Assembly: GCA_947451925.1 (NCBI GenBank)
Contig: CANGAW010000032.1
Location: forward strand, 1-35,583
Source: Burkholderiales bacterium
Lineage (GTDB): Bacteria; Pseudomonadota; Gammaproteobacteria; Burkholderiales; Burkholderiaceae_D
DNA: 35,583 bases
Reading direction: 5' to 3'
The translations under genes were made by a program, and so were the position numbers. Every line of letters starts with the position of its first letter. Within the stretch, counting starts at the first letter, position 1. The notes beneath the pieces were generated by a model that saw only the letters and a list, made by a program, of their open reading frames with translations, searched no databases and was not told where the DNA came from. This document shows positions 25,995 through 33,099 of the stretch, piece by piece.

Positions 25995-26249
25995 TTATTT
26001 CCAGCCTTGCTGCCACAGTGCTTGCTCGCTCAGTTGTAGCCAGGGTAAACGCAAGACACGACCTGAATGCACGGCCTGCAGATCAACCCATTCAATAGGC
26101 ATCGCGGACATCGGAGGTTCAGCAGACGTATCAGGAGCGATCAGTTTGATGACTATAAAATGTTTTTCCTTTTGTTGTGGCTGCGCAGCCGTCCACTTGC
26201 TCAACAAAAGTTTTTTCGGATTCAGGCGCAAGCGGTTTGGTGAAGCCAT
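25995..26249 (-). CDS. TIGR02450-family small protein
   Basis: 84 residues. The sequence NPKKLLLSKWTAAQPQQKEKHF, split here as NPKKLLLSKWTA and QQKEKHFIV, plus IEWVDLQAVHSGRVLRLPW and a final QGWK, matches the TIGR02450 pattern as I remember it. The function of the family is unknown. The ATG at 26249 lies one base past the stop of the SbmA-like gene, so it is probably translationally coupled. A longer frame extending upstream would overlap that gene and is unlikely. Confidence 0.82.
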   Translation of the reverse strand: MASPNRLRLNPKKLLLSKWTAAQPQQKEKHFIVIKLIAPDTSAEPPMSAMPIEWVDLQAVHSGRVLRLPWLQLSEQALWQQGWK

Positions 26250-26250
26250 C

Positions 26251-27243
26251 TCACGCCGCCTTCGTCTTAGCGGCCAAACCGATTTCGGCTTCAAAGGCAC
26301 GCAAGCGCTTGTACACGGAAATCAATTCAACGATGGTGGCCCAGCTGCGCACCAAAAATTGAAACGACATTTCCACGCGGCCAAATGCTCGCACAATCTG
26401 CTGCATTACACCCAAGGTAATTGCACCGGCAACCACGGTCGGACCCAGCGCAAGATAGGGCACCAGCACACCAAACTGCAAGTACGAAAATTTGGCGACA
26501 TCAAAGTACATATAGTGAAAAAACAGGCGGAAATAATTTTTTCTGACCTGCTCAAACAAGTGCTTCACCACAGGCTCGGCTGCACGCAAATGATCATCTT
26601 CGGCATGCACCAGCTCTTTGCGATAAGCCGCCTCGACTTTTTGGTTATTGAATTCCAGGCCCGGTAATTTGATGCCGACAAAAGCCAGGGCCACCGTACC
26701 CAGCAAAGCAAACAACACAGCGACATACACCAGCGCATGGTCAACTTGTCCCAGGATGGGCACTTCACTGACTTTTTTCGACAGTGTCCATAAAATAGGC
26801 AGGAAAGCGACTAAGGTCATGAGTGAATCAATCATCGTGCTGCCCAGCGATTCCATGATGGTCGAAAAACGCTTGGTATCTTCCTGCACCCGCTGGCTCG
26901 AACCTTCAATTTGCCGCAATATCGGCCAGTGCGCCATGTAGTAATGATTCATCGCTGTACGCCAGCGAAACACCCAGTGCTTGGTAAAAAAGCCCAACAG
27001 CACCGCTACCAGCACATACACGCCACCGAGCTTGGCAAAGCTGAGCAAAAAGCCAAAAAATTCTTCCAGTGTGACCGCGCCGGGTGTACCCAGGGCCTTT
27101 TGCACCACATCATAAAAGCCGCCAAACCATTCATTGATCGCGACGTCAATTTGTACCTGATACCAGGTGCCGATAAATATCAATGACGCACCCGGCCAGG
27201 CCCAGAACAAGCATTGCCGGGACAAGAAAAAGGATTGAAACAT
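26251..27243 (-). CDS. sbmA: SbmA/BacA-like peptide transporter, short form
   Basis: 330 residues with several membrane helices. SbmA/BacA proteins import peptides such as microcins and Pro-rich antimicrobial peptides across the inner membrane. Long stretches match E. coli SbmA as I recall it, for example FRWRTAMNHYYMAHW, RQIEGSSQRVQEDT, VGIKLPGLEF and the NYFRLFFHYMYF segment. E. coli SbmA has about 406 residues; this protein lacks roughly the first 75, including the first helices. No in-frame upstream start restores them. It leads a likely operon. Confidence 0.88.
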   Translation of the reverse strand: MFQSFFLSRQCLFWAWPGASLIFIGTWYQVQIDVAINEWFGGFYDVVQKALGTPGAVTLEEFFGFLLSFAKLGGVYVLVAVLLGFFTKHWVFRWRTAMNHYYMAHWPILRQIEGSSQRVQEDTKRFSTIMESLGSTMIDSLMTLVAFLPILWTLSKKVSEVPILGQVDHALVYVAVLFALLGTVALAFVGIKLPGLEFNNQKVEAAYRKELVHAEDDHLRAAEPVVKHLFEQVRKNYFRLFFHYMYFDVAKFSYLQFGVLVPYLALGPTVVAGAITLGVMQQIVRAFGRVEMSFQFLVRSWATIVELISVYKRLRAFEAEIGLAAKTKAA

Positions 27244-27579
27244 GCGCTGCCTCTTTTTTTATGTAATTTTTTATTCATTCAGGCAAGCTTTGCCCGCCGG
27301 CCATTTTATCCGCACCAGCCAAGCGGCGCTGAAGCGCCAGAGAGATCAGATTATTAGCAATTGAGCACAATACCTGCGCCCGCAGAATCAGTATGAGCGA
27401 CGCGGCAACGCAGAATTAGTTTGCCAAAAAGGTCCTTTTCGGCCATAGTCACGGGTTGCGAATTTCAAGTGCCTTGTTTTTGTCTGGTTCAACACCCGCC
27501 CTCTTGCGGACGGCTTCCCTTCATTGCCCAGCCCTCTTGACCTTCGCCCCCTTGTTGTGTTTTTCCAGGAGAGTTGGCG
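27244..27579. other. Intergenic region upstream of infA
   Basis: No gene is supported in this 336-base gap between the divergent sbmA-like gene and infA. It contains a small perfect hairpin GGCGCT-GA-AGCGCC (27325-27338) without a T-tract, a long C/T-rich leader before infA, and AGGAGAG as ribosome site six bases before the infA ATG. Promoters are expected for both genes, but none could be fixed by eye. Confidence 0.5.
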
Positions 27580-27837
27580 ATGTCCAAAGAAGATCTGATT
27601 GAAATGGAAGGCGTAGTCGATGAAGTGCTGCCGGACTCGCGTTACCGCGTAACGCTCGAAAACGGTCACAACCTGATCGCCTACAGTGGCGGCAAAATGC
27701 GCAAGAACCATATCCGTATTCTGGCCGGCGACAAAGTCTCTCTCGAATTGTCGCCTTACGACCTGAGCAAAGGTCGCATTACCTTCCGTCATATTGAAGG
27801 TCGCGGCCCGGCAGGTCCGCAGCGCCGTCGTCGTTAA
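27580..27837 (+). CDS. infA: Translation initiation factor IF-1 (second-copy type)
   Basis: 85 residues from the ATG at 27580, preceded by AGGAGAG. The S1-type OB fold of IF-1 is clear ([59 protein letters not shown]). Standard IF-1 has about 72 residues; this one adds a basic tail ([12 protein letters not shown]). It stands alone, not within a ribosomal-protein operon, as expected for the extra infA of betaproteobacteria. IF-1 assists start-site selection on the 30S subunit. A strong terminator follows. Confidence 0.93.
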   Translation: MSKEDLIEMEGVVDEVLPDSRYRVTLENGHNLIAYSGGKMRKNHIRILAGDKVSLELSPYDLSKGRITFRHIEGRGPAGPQRRRR

Positions 27838-27854
27838 TCTTGCACTAAGCATTA

Positions 27855-27891
27855 AATAACGGCGCCAATCTCATTGGCGCCGTTATTTTTT
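27855..27891 (+). terminator. Rho-independent terminator of infA
   Basis: A 15-base-pair stem (AATAACGGCGCCAAT with ATTGGCGCCGTTATT) encloses the loop CTC and runs into TTTTTT on the plus strand. On the other strand the T-run is weaker, so it mainly serves infA. Confidence 0.9.
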
Positions 27892-27916
27892 GTCGATATT
27901 TATGTAGCAGGTCTGT

Positions 27917-28474
27917 CTACGCCTTCCCTTTGCCACCAACCTGGTGCGTCCAGTCGAGCAAGGCCGCCAGCATCTTGCGTATATGATCGGCTGTAGCAAT
28001 ATCGGTCAGCTGACCATGCTCATCAAATTTTGACGGCGCCGCAGCAATCATCACTTCGGGCCGGTTCAACACCATTCCATTCAAATAGACAAACACTTGT
28101 CGCAAATGATATTGCGCACGGGCGGTACCAAGCGCGCCCGGCGAGGCCCCCATCAGTGCAATCGGCTTGCCTTCGAAAGGTTGGGCTGGTGGACGCGAAG
28201 CCCAGTCAATCGCATTTTTCATCACACCCGGGATTGAATAATTGTATTCAGGCGAACAGATCAGCAGCGCGTCAGCTGCCGCAATTTGTTCGCGCAAAGC
28301 TTGCACCGGGGGAGGGAAACCTAGTTCGCGCACATCTTCGTTATAAAGAGGAATGCCGGCAATATCGAAACACGACAAGCTGACCCCCTGTGGCAACAGG
28401 GCCTGACAAGCGTTCAATGCAGCGGTGTTCAATGAGTTTTTTCGCAAGCTGCCGGATAAGCCAAGAATATGCAT
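27917..28474 (-). CDS. NADPH-dependent FMN reductase
   Basis: 185 residues with a flavodoxin-like fold. The FMN-phosphate loop GLSGSLRKNSLNTAAL is at the N-terminus, and SPEYNYSIPGVMKNAIDWASRP is the signature of this family (chromate/quinone/azo-reductase-like, such as ChrR). It probably reduces quinones or chromate with NAD(P)H as a two-electron enzyme. It is transcribed alone, convergent with infA and divergent from the hemerythrin gene. Confidence 0.93.
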   Translation of the reverse strand: MHILGLSGSLRKNSLNTAALNACQALLPQGVSLSCFDIAGIPLYNEDVRELGFPPPVQALREQIAAADALLICSPEYNYSIPGVMKNAIDWASRPPAQPFEGKPIALMGASPGALGTARAQYHLRQVFVYLNGMVLNRPEVMIAAAPSKFDEHGQLTDIATADHIRKMLAALLDWTHQVGGKGKA

Positions 28475-28622
28475 GACGACGCCTCATTAAAAAAATGTTC
28501 AGGAATTTTATGCGCACCAAAGGATCGAATGCAGTTCCCGGTGCGCTGATTTACACAAAGGGAAAGCAGTCCACCGCCACCCACGCGACAACATGCCGCG
28601 GATAATCCAGATGGAGACGACG

Positions 28623-29132
28623 ATGACAGAAACGATCGAAGCACGCAGCCGGGGCCACTTCCCCGCAGATGATCCCATGAAGGGTCTGGAGCATGATCAT
28701 AATTATGTACGTCAGTTGATGCAGCGCTATCTTTCCACGAGTGATCAGCAAATCAAACAGCAAGCCGGCCCACGCATTTGCGAAGCACTGGAAATGCACA
28801 CTTCCGTCGAAGAAGCGACCTTTTATCCGCGTGTACAGCAGCTTGATCCGGACATGATTGAGCGCTGTCTGTCTGATCACGAAGAGGCTGATCAAATGAT
28901 CATGCGCTTACAAAATCTGAGCGCAGGTGAGCCCGAATATGACGCGCTGATGCAAGAGTTGCATGATGCAGTGATCGCGCACATGGCACTGGAAGAAGAA
29001 CAGTTATTTCCGGCGGTGCGCGAAGCCGCCATTGATTTGCATGAGCTTGCCAACAACATGCAAGCCTATGAATCCAATCTGGTGGCTGCACAGGCCAGCC
29101 AGTCGGCACAGCGGCCTGGTCAGTCGCGTTAA
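28623..29132 (+). CDS. Hemerythrin HHE-domain protein
   Basis: 169 residues from the ATG at 28623, which has GGAG six bases upstream; an earlier in-frame start lacks one. Helices carry the di-iron ligand pattern: His in GLEHDHNYV (24/26), H59-E63 in EMHTSVEEATF, H86 in LSDHEEAD, and H120-E124 in AHMALEEEQLFP. It may bind oxygen or nitric oxide, or sense iron. It stands next to the divergent FMN reductase and before a bidirectional terminator. Confidence 0.9.
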   Translation: MTETIEARSRGHFPADDPMKGLEHDHNYVRQLMQRYLSTSDQQIKQQAGPRICEALEMHTSVEEATFYPRVQQLDPDMIERCLSDHEEADQMIMRLQNLSAGEPEYDALMQELHDAVIAHMALEEEQLFPAVREAAIDLHELANNMQAYESNLVAAQASQSAQRPGQSR

Positions 29133-29157
29133 AAGAAAAGATACATTCAAACGTAAA

Positions 29158-29185
29158 AAAACCGGCGCAACATTGCGCCGGTTTT
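29158..29185. terminator. Bidirectional terminator between hemerythrin and yceI
   Basis: The perfect stem ACCGGCGCAA / TTGCGCCGGT with a two-base loop is extended by A-T pairs. It is flanked by A-run and T-run, giving T-tracts on both strands, and lies between two convergent genes. Confidence 0.88.
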
Positions 29186-29207
29186 AATATATTTAATCAG
29201 ACCCGCA

Positions 29208-29774
29208 TTAATCCGCTTTCACCGCTTCGATCTGAATAGCCAGTTTGACTTCAGGTGCAAAACGCGGAACGCCATAATTCAAACCAAAATCCGTGCGGTT
29301 AAATGAACCCGATGCATCGGCACCGCAGACTTCGCGTTTGAGCATCGGATGGATGATGCACTTGAAACGGTTCACGACCAGCGCCACCGGCTTGGTCACA
29401 CCCAGCATGGTCAGTTCGCCTTCCATACTTACCAGCTTGTCGCCATCGAACTTCATGGACGTGCTTTTGTAAGTAATGCCTGGAAATTGTTCGACATTGA
29501 ACATGTCCTTGCCTTTGGCATGCTCATTCATTTTGGCATGGCCAAAATCAATCGAGGCAGGGTCAATGAAGATCTCGGCCGTGCCGGTTTTGGCAGCACG
29601 ATCCAGCGTAATTTTCCCGCTGTTTTTTAAAAATTTTCCGCGCCAAAAGGAAATGCCCATATGGTCAGCTTCAAAACTGGGATAGGTATGGCCGGGTTCA
29701 ACATTGTAGGTTTGGGCTGATGCTGCACCTGCCACGCAAACGAGCAAGGCGGCAATCAAAGACTTGAATTTCAT
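29208..29774 (-). CDS. YceI-family periplasmic protein (copy 1)
   Basis: 188 residues with a signal peptide probably cleaved after ASA (residue 20). YceI proteins form a lipocalin-like barrel that binds polyisoprenoids. Family segments seen are YNVEPGHTYPSFEADHMGIS, KNSGKITLD, FIDPASIDFGHAKMNEH and EGELTMLGVTKPV. It is the last gene of a likely operon that begins with cytochrome b561 and a second YceI gene. Confidence 0.93.
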   Translation of the reverse strand: MKFKSLIAALLVCVAGAASAQTYNVEPGHTYPSFEADHMGISFWRGKFLKNSGKITLDRAAKTGTAEIFIDPASIDFGHAKMNEHAKGKDMFNVEQFPGITYKSTSMKFDGDKLVSMEGELTMLGVTKPVALVVNRFKCIIHPMLKREVCGADASGSFNRTDFGLNYGVPRFAPEVKLAIQIEAVKAD

Positions 29775-29803
29775 GGAATCTCTCTCTTTTATTATAAAAA
29801 TGT

Positions 29804-30364
29804 TCAGGGTGCTGCAAGAATGCGGAATTTGATGACGACCTCATCGGCAACCAGACTGGTATCTTTCCATTCACCGTCGCCAATGTTAAAACTCAGCCGC
29901 CGAATCGGCAGACTGCCTTCAAATAATAACAGCGCGCCTTCTTTTTTTACATTGAGCGGAAAAATCACATCCAGCGTTTTGCCCTTGATGCTGAGCTTGC
30001 CGTTCACTTCCAGTTTGCCCGGCGCGACCGTTTTGATTTTGCCCGACACGAACTGCGCTTTGGGAAACTGGGCCGCATTAAACCATTCTTTTTTCAGCAC
30101 TTCGCGGTTGTAATCCGGGTCGCCCAGATCAAAACTGGCAATATCAATATCAATGACGGCTTTGCCGTTATCCGGTTTGGCAAAATCGAAATCAATCGCA
30201 GCAGCAAACTTCATGAAGCGCGCATCGATGGGCACATTCATCTGTTTGAATGTAGCTGACACCGTGCTTTTCGCCATGTCTGTTTTTAACGGAGCCGCCG
30301 CCAGCCAACAGGATTGAGCCAGTAAAAAAACTGCCAGTATTTGTTTGATTCTGAAAATATTCAT
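29804..30364 (-). CDS. YceI-family periplasmic protein (copy 2)
   Basis: 186 residues, signal peptide ending near residue 24 (QSCWLAAA). The YceI pattern is looser than in copy 1 but clear: STVSATFKQMNVPIDARF, DFAKPDNGKAVIDIDIASFD, then KLEVNGKLSIKGKTLDVIFPL. It lies between cytochrome b561 (16 bases upstream) and the first YceI gene, 29 bases downstream. E. coli also pairs yceI with a b561 gene (yceJ), which supports a shared electron-transfer or isoprenoid-quinone role. Confidence 0.92.
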   Translation of the reverse strand: MNIFRIKQILAVFLLAQSCWLAAAPLKTDMAKSTVSATFKQMNVPIDARFMKFAAAIDFDFAKPDNGKAVIDIDIASFDLGDPDYNREVLKKEWFNAAQFPKAQFVSGKIKTVAPGKLEVNGKLSIKGKTLDVIFPLNVKKEGALLLFEGSLPIRRLSFNIGDGEWKDTSLVADEVVIKFRILAAP

Positions 30365-30380
30365 AAAATTCTCTGCGTAC

Positions 30381-30932
30381 TCAAGGCAGCATGCGTCTCA
30401 GCACGCTGTCACGGTTAATAAACTGATGTTTCAACACCGCCAGCACATGCAAGCCGACGACGCCCAGCAGCACATTGGAAATCAGTTCATGCACTTCCTT
30501 CAGTACCGGCTTTAACGCAGGGTCGGCCTCCATCAATACCGGCATTGGAAACAAGCCCAGATACACCACCGGCACACCGGCTGCGAGGCTATAAAAATAG
30601 CCGGACAAAGGCAATGCGAACATGATCACATAAAGCAGTCCGTGGGTCACGAAGGAAGCCAGATGCTGCCAGCGCGGCATAGGCTCGGCATACGGAGGCG
30701 CACGATGAAACAAACGCCACAGCAAACGGATTGCCACCAAGCCCAGCACCGTGACACCCAGCCACTTATGCCATGAAAAATATTTAAGCTTGGTCGGCGT
30801 CAGACCTTCAATTTCCACCATCACGGTACCGAGTGCAAAAGCGGCGGCGATCAGCAATGCAATCACCCAGTGAAAAAATACGGTAATGCGGTCATAGCGC
30901 AGCGGTGACTGTGATTCAGAATTGATCAACAT
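30381..30932 (-). CDS. Cytochrome b561 (CybB/YceJ family)
   Basis: 183 residues, four membrane helices. Candidate heme b ligands are H21 (FFHWV), H55 (WHKW), H148 (EVHEL) and H162 (GLHVL), matching the di-heme pattern of this family. It moves electrons between quinol and a periplasmic partner in the inner membrane. AGGAA precedes the start. It heads a likely operon with two YceI genes; the b561-YceI pairing is common in proteobacteria. Confidence 0.95.
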   Translation of the reverse strand: MLINSESQSPLRYDRITVFFHWVIALLIAAAFALGTVMVEIEGLTPTKLKYFSWHKWLGVTVLGLVAIRLLWRLFHRAPPYAEPMPRWQHLASFVTHGLLYVIMFALPLSGYFYSLAAGVPVVYLGLFPMPVLMEADPALKPVLKEVHELISNVLLGVVGLHVLAVLKHQFINRDSVLRRMLP

Positions 30933-31047
30933 TACACTTCCTGAATGAATTGAAAGAGGATAAAAAAAATCGCGTGCTTTTTCCGCAGATTAACATGGGC
31001 TGCGGTCAGGCACGCTGAACGCCGTTGGCGTTTCTTTGCAAGAGGAG

Positions 31048-31545
31048 TTAAATCAGACTTACATCATCCGGCAATTCGTCCGGATTGGGACCATTGACCG
31101 GAAAATGCCGGATCAGGTGCTCGCCCACCATTTCGACGGCAGCCACTGCGCCCGCTTCAACCTGACCGGCTGCAAAAGCCTGCTGTAATCCGGCCATAAC
31201 CGGTGGCCACAGGTCTTGCTCACGCAGCCGGTGGGCTATGCCGCGGTCGGCCACAATCTCAACAGCATGGTCGCCCAGCAGCACGTAAATTAATACACCG
31301 CTATTGTGTTCCGTGTCCCAGACGCGCAGTGCGGAAAACAAGTCAAGCGCACGCTCTCGTGCCGTCATCCGCTGCAAGAGTTGCGTCGGACTTAATGCCG
31401 CCTCGACCACAAAACGCAGTTCGGCCGCATGCTGCATTTCGGAACGGGCAATGGCACGTGTGATCGCCGCGCGCACTGACACCGGAAACTGCCGCTGTAC
31501 CTGCCAATAGCTGGCGATGAAATGACGGAAAAATCGTTGCAACAT
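31048..31545 (-). CDS. TPM-domain protein without signal peptide
   Basis: 165 residues from the ATG at 31545, whose A is shared with the last base of the upstream gene's stop codon (TAATG), with GGGAGG five bases upstream. The TPM fold is seen in AELRFVVEAALSPTQLLQRMTARERALDLFSALRV, in parts, followed by NSGVLIYVLLGDHAVEIVADRGI. Unlike its neighbour it has no signal peptide or glycine-rich tail. It probably works with the adjacent TPM and LemA proteins; the biochemical role is unknown. Confidence 0.88.
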   Translation of the reverse strand: MLQRFFRHFIASYWQVQRQFPVSVRAAITRAIARSEMQHAAELRFVVEAALSPTQLLQRMTARERALDLFSALRVWDTEHNSGVLIYVLLGDHAVEIVADRGIAHRLREQDLWPPVMAGLQQAFAAGQVEAGAVAAVEMVGEHLIRHFPVNGPNPDELPDDVSLI

Positions 31546-32423
31546 TACCACCTCCCTGACGCGCCACCCCCACCAAAGCCACCGCCGCCACCGCGGAATC
31601 CGCCACCACCGCTACTGCCACCCCAGCCGTTGCCGTAGCCGCCATAGCGACCGAGGTTGCTGCCCATGCGCCCGCCAACCAGCGTCAGCACAAAACCCAG
31701 CACGGCCGCCAGCAGGGCGACCGACAAACCTAACATCAGCCAGCCTGCCAGTCCGAGCAAGGCACCGGTGGCAAAGGCACCGCCGGCACGTCCCAAGAGC
31801 GTGCGCATGATGCCGCCCACCACCATGGCGGCAACAAAAATCACCGGCAGAAAACCCAGCGCACTGTCGGGCAAGGGCTCACGCGCAGCCGGTGCGGGCA
31901 AGGCTTCACCGTCAACGACACGCATCATGGCCTCGACACCGAGATTAATGCCACCGTAAAAATCACCGCGCTTGAATTGCGGCACGATGATGTCGTCGAT
32001 GATGCGTTTGGCCGTGGCGTCATTCAATGCGCCTTCTAAGCCATAGCCCACTTCGATACGCAGCGTGCGTTCATTTTTGGCAACCACCAGAATCGCGCCA
32101 TCGTCAATTTTTTTGCGGCCAGGCTGCCATTTTTCTGCGACCCGCAACGCAAATTGCTCAATGGTCTCAGGCTGGGTTGTCGGCACCAGCAACACCGCAA
32201 GCTGACTGCCCTTGCGCTGCTCGAAGGCCTGCAAGCGCTGCGCCAGTGCGGCCTGCTGCTCGGCGCTCAGGGTCGCCGTCAGGTCCACCACGGCGCTGCT
32301 GGGCGCGGGAACGGCGAGCAATCCGTCCTTATCCTGCGCCCACAACAAACCACTGGCTAAGCACAGCAAGAGCGCCAGCCACAGCGACGGCCAGCTGACT
32401 TTACTTGGCTGGCTGTTTGGCAT
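31545..32423 (-). CDS. YgcG/TPM-domain membrane protein with Gly-rich tail
   Basis: 292 residues from the ATG at 32423. A signal peptide (LWLALLLCLASGLLWAQ) is followed by a periplasmic TPM domain (VVDLTATLSAEQQAALAQRL, GSQLAVLLVPTTQPETIE, RTLRIEVGYGLEGALND), then hydrophobic segments around GFLPVIFVAAMVVGG and LGLAGWLMLGLSVALLAAVLG, and a glycine-rich end (SSGGGGFRGGGGGF). This is the usual YgcG architecture. The start lies 23 bases inside the end of lemA. Confidence 0.9.
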   Translation of the reverse strand: MPNSQPSKVSWPSLWLALLLCLASGLLWAQDKDGLLAVPAPSSAVVDLTATLSAEQQAALAQRLQAFEQRKGSQLAVLLVPTTQPETIEQFALRVAEKWQPGRKKIDDGAILVVAKNERTLRIEVGYGLEGALNDATAKRIIDDIIVPQFKRGDFYGGINLGVEAMMRVVDGEALPAPAAREPLPDSALGFLPVIFVAAMVVGGIMRTLLGRAGGAFATGALLGLAGWLMLGLSVALLAAVLGFVLTLVGGRMGSNLGRYGGYGNGWGGSSGGGGFRGGGGGFGGGGASGRW

Positions 32424-33009
32424 TGCCAAAGTCCACCGTAGGTGCATTGGAAATCGCTTTCTCATTTTCGACCGTGAAATTCGGCTTGAGCTGCATGCCA
32501 AAGGCCATCGCGGTGAGATTGGTCGGGAAGGAACGTACCGTCACGTTGTAATCCTGCACCGCTTTGATATAGCGATTGCGCGCAACCGTAATACGGTTTT
32601 CCGTGCCCTCGAGCTGGGCCTGCAAATCGCGAAAACCGGTATCGGCTTTGAGCTGCGGATAATTTTCACTGACCACCAGGAGACGCGACAGCGCACTGGT
32701 CAGCTGGCTTTGCGCGGCCTGAAATTTTGCCAGCGCGGCAGGATCATTGAGGGCTTCTGGTGTCAGTTGCACAGCGCCTACGCGCGAACGCGCCTCGGTC
32801 ACTTGCGTCAACACTTGTTGTTCGTGCGCCGCATAGCCTTTGACGGTATTGACCAGATTAGGAACCAGATCGGCTCGCCGCTGATATTGATTGACCACTT
32901 CAGACCAGCTGGCCTTAATCTGTTCATCGCCGGATTGCAAAGAATTGTAGCCACAGCCACTCAACATCGTCACAGCACCGAACAACAACATCAAAAAAAT
33001 CCTGCGCAT
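32401..33009 (-). CDS. lemA: LemA-family lipoprotein
   Basis: 202 residues from the ATG at 33009, which has AGGAG six bases upstream. The signal peptide ends with a lipobox LSGC (Cys19). The helical LemA domain follows (IKASWSEVVNQYQRRADLVPNLVNTVKGYA, seen in pieces, then EARSRVGA and the C-terminal RSFPTNLTA). LemA proteins pair with TPM proteins in many bacteria; their function is unclear. It leads the lemA-ygcG-TPM operon and overlaps the next gene by 23 bases. Confidence 0.93.
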   Translation of the reverse strand: MRRIFLMLLFGAVTMLSGCGYNSLQSGDEQIKASWSEVVNQYQRRADLVPNLVNTVKGYAAHEQQVLTQVTEARSRVGAVQLTPEALNDPAALAKFQAAQSQLTSALSRLLVVSENYPQLKADTGFRDLQAQLEGTENRITVARNRYIKAVQDYNVTVRSFPTNLTAMAFGMQLKPNFTVENEKAISNAPTVDFGNAKQPAK

Positions 33010-33099
33010 AAAAGCTCCTGAAATTTGATGGATCACACTGGCAACTAAGCTGCACAACAGCATATGCGGATAGGATCACCAAATGCAAGATCGAACACC

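Noticed and set aside
27388..27852. Minus-strand open frame of 154 codons over infA
   Set aside because: infA is certain and has a strong ribosome site and terminator on the plus strand.
31018..31032. Hairpin AACGCC-GTT-GGCGTT as a terminator of the TPM gene
   Set aside because: No T-tract follows on the minus strand; the T-rich stretch is only on the plus strand, where no gene ends.
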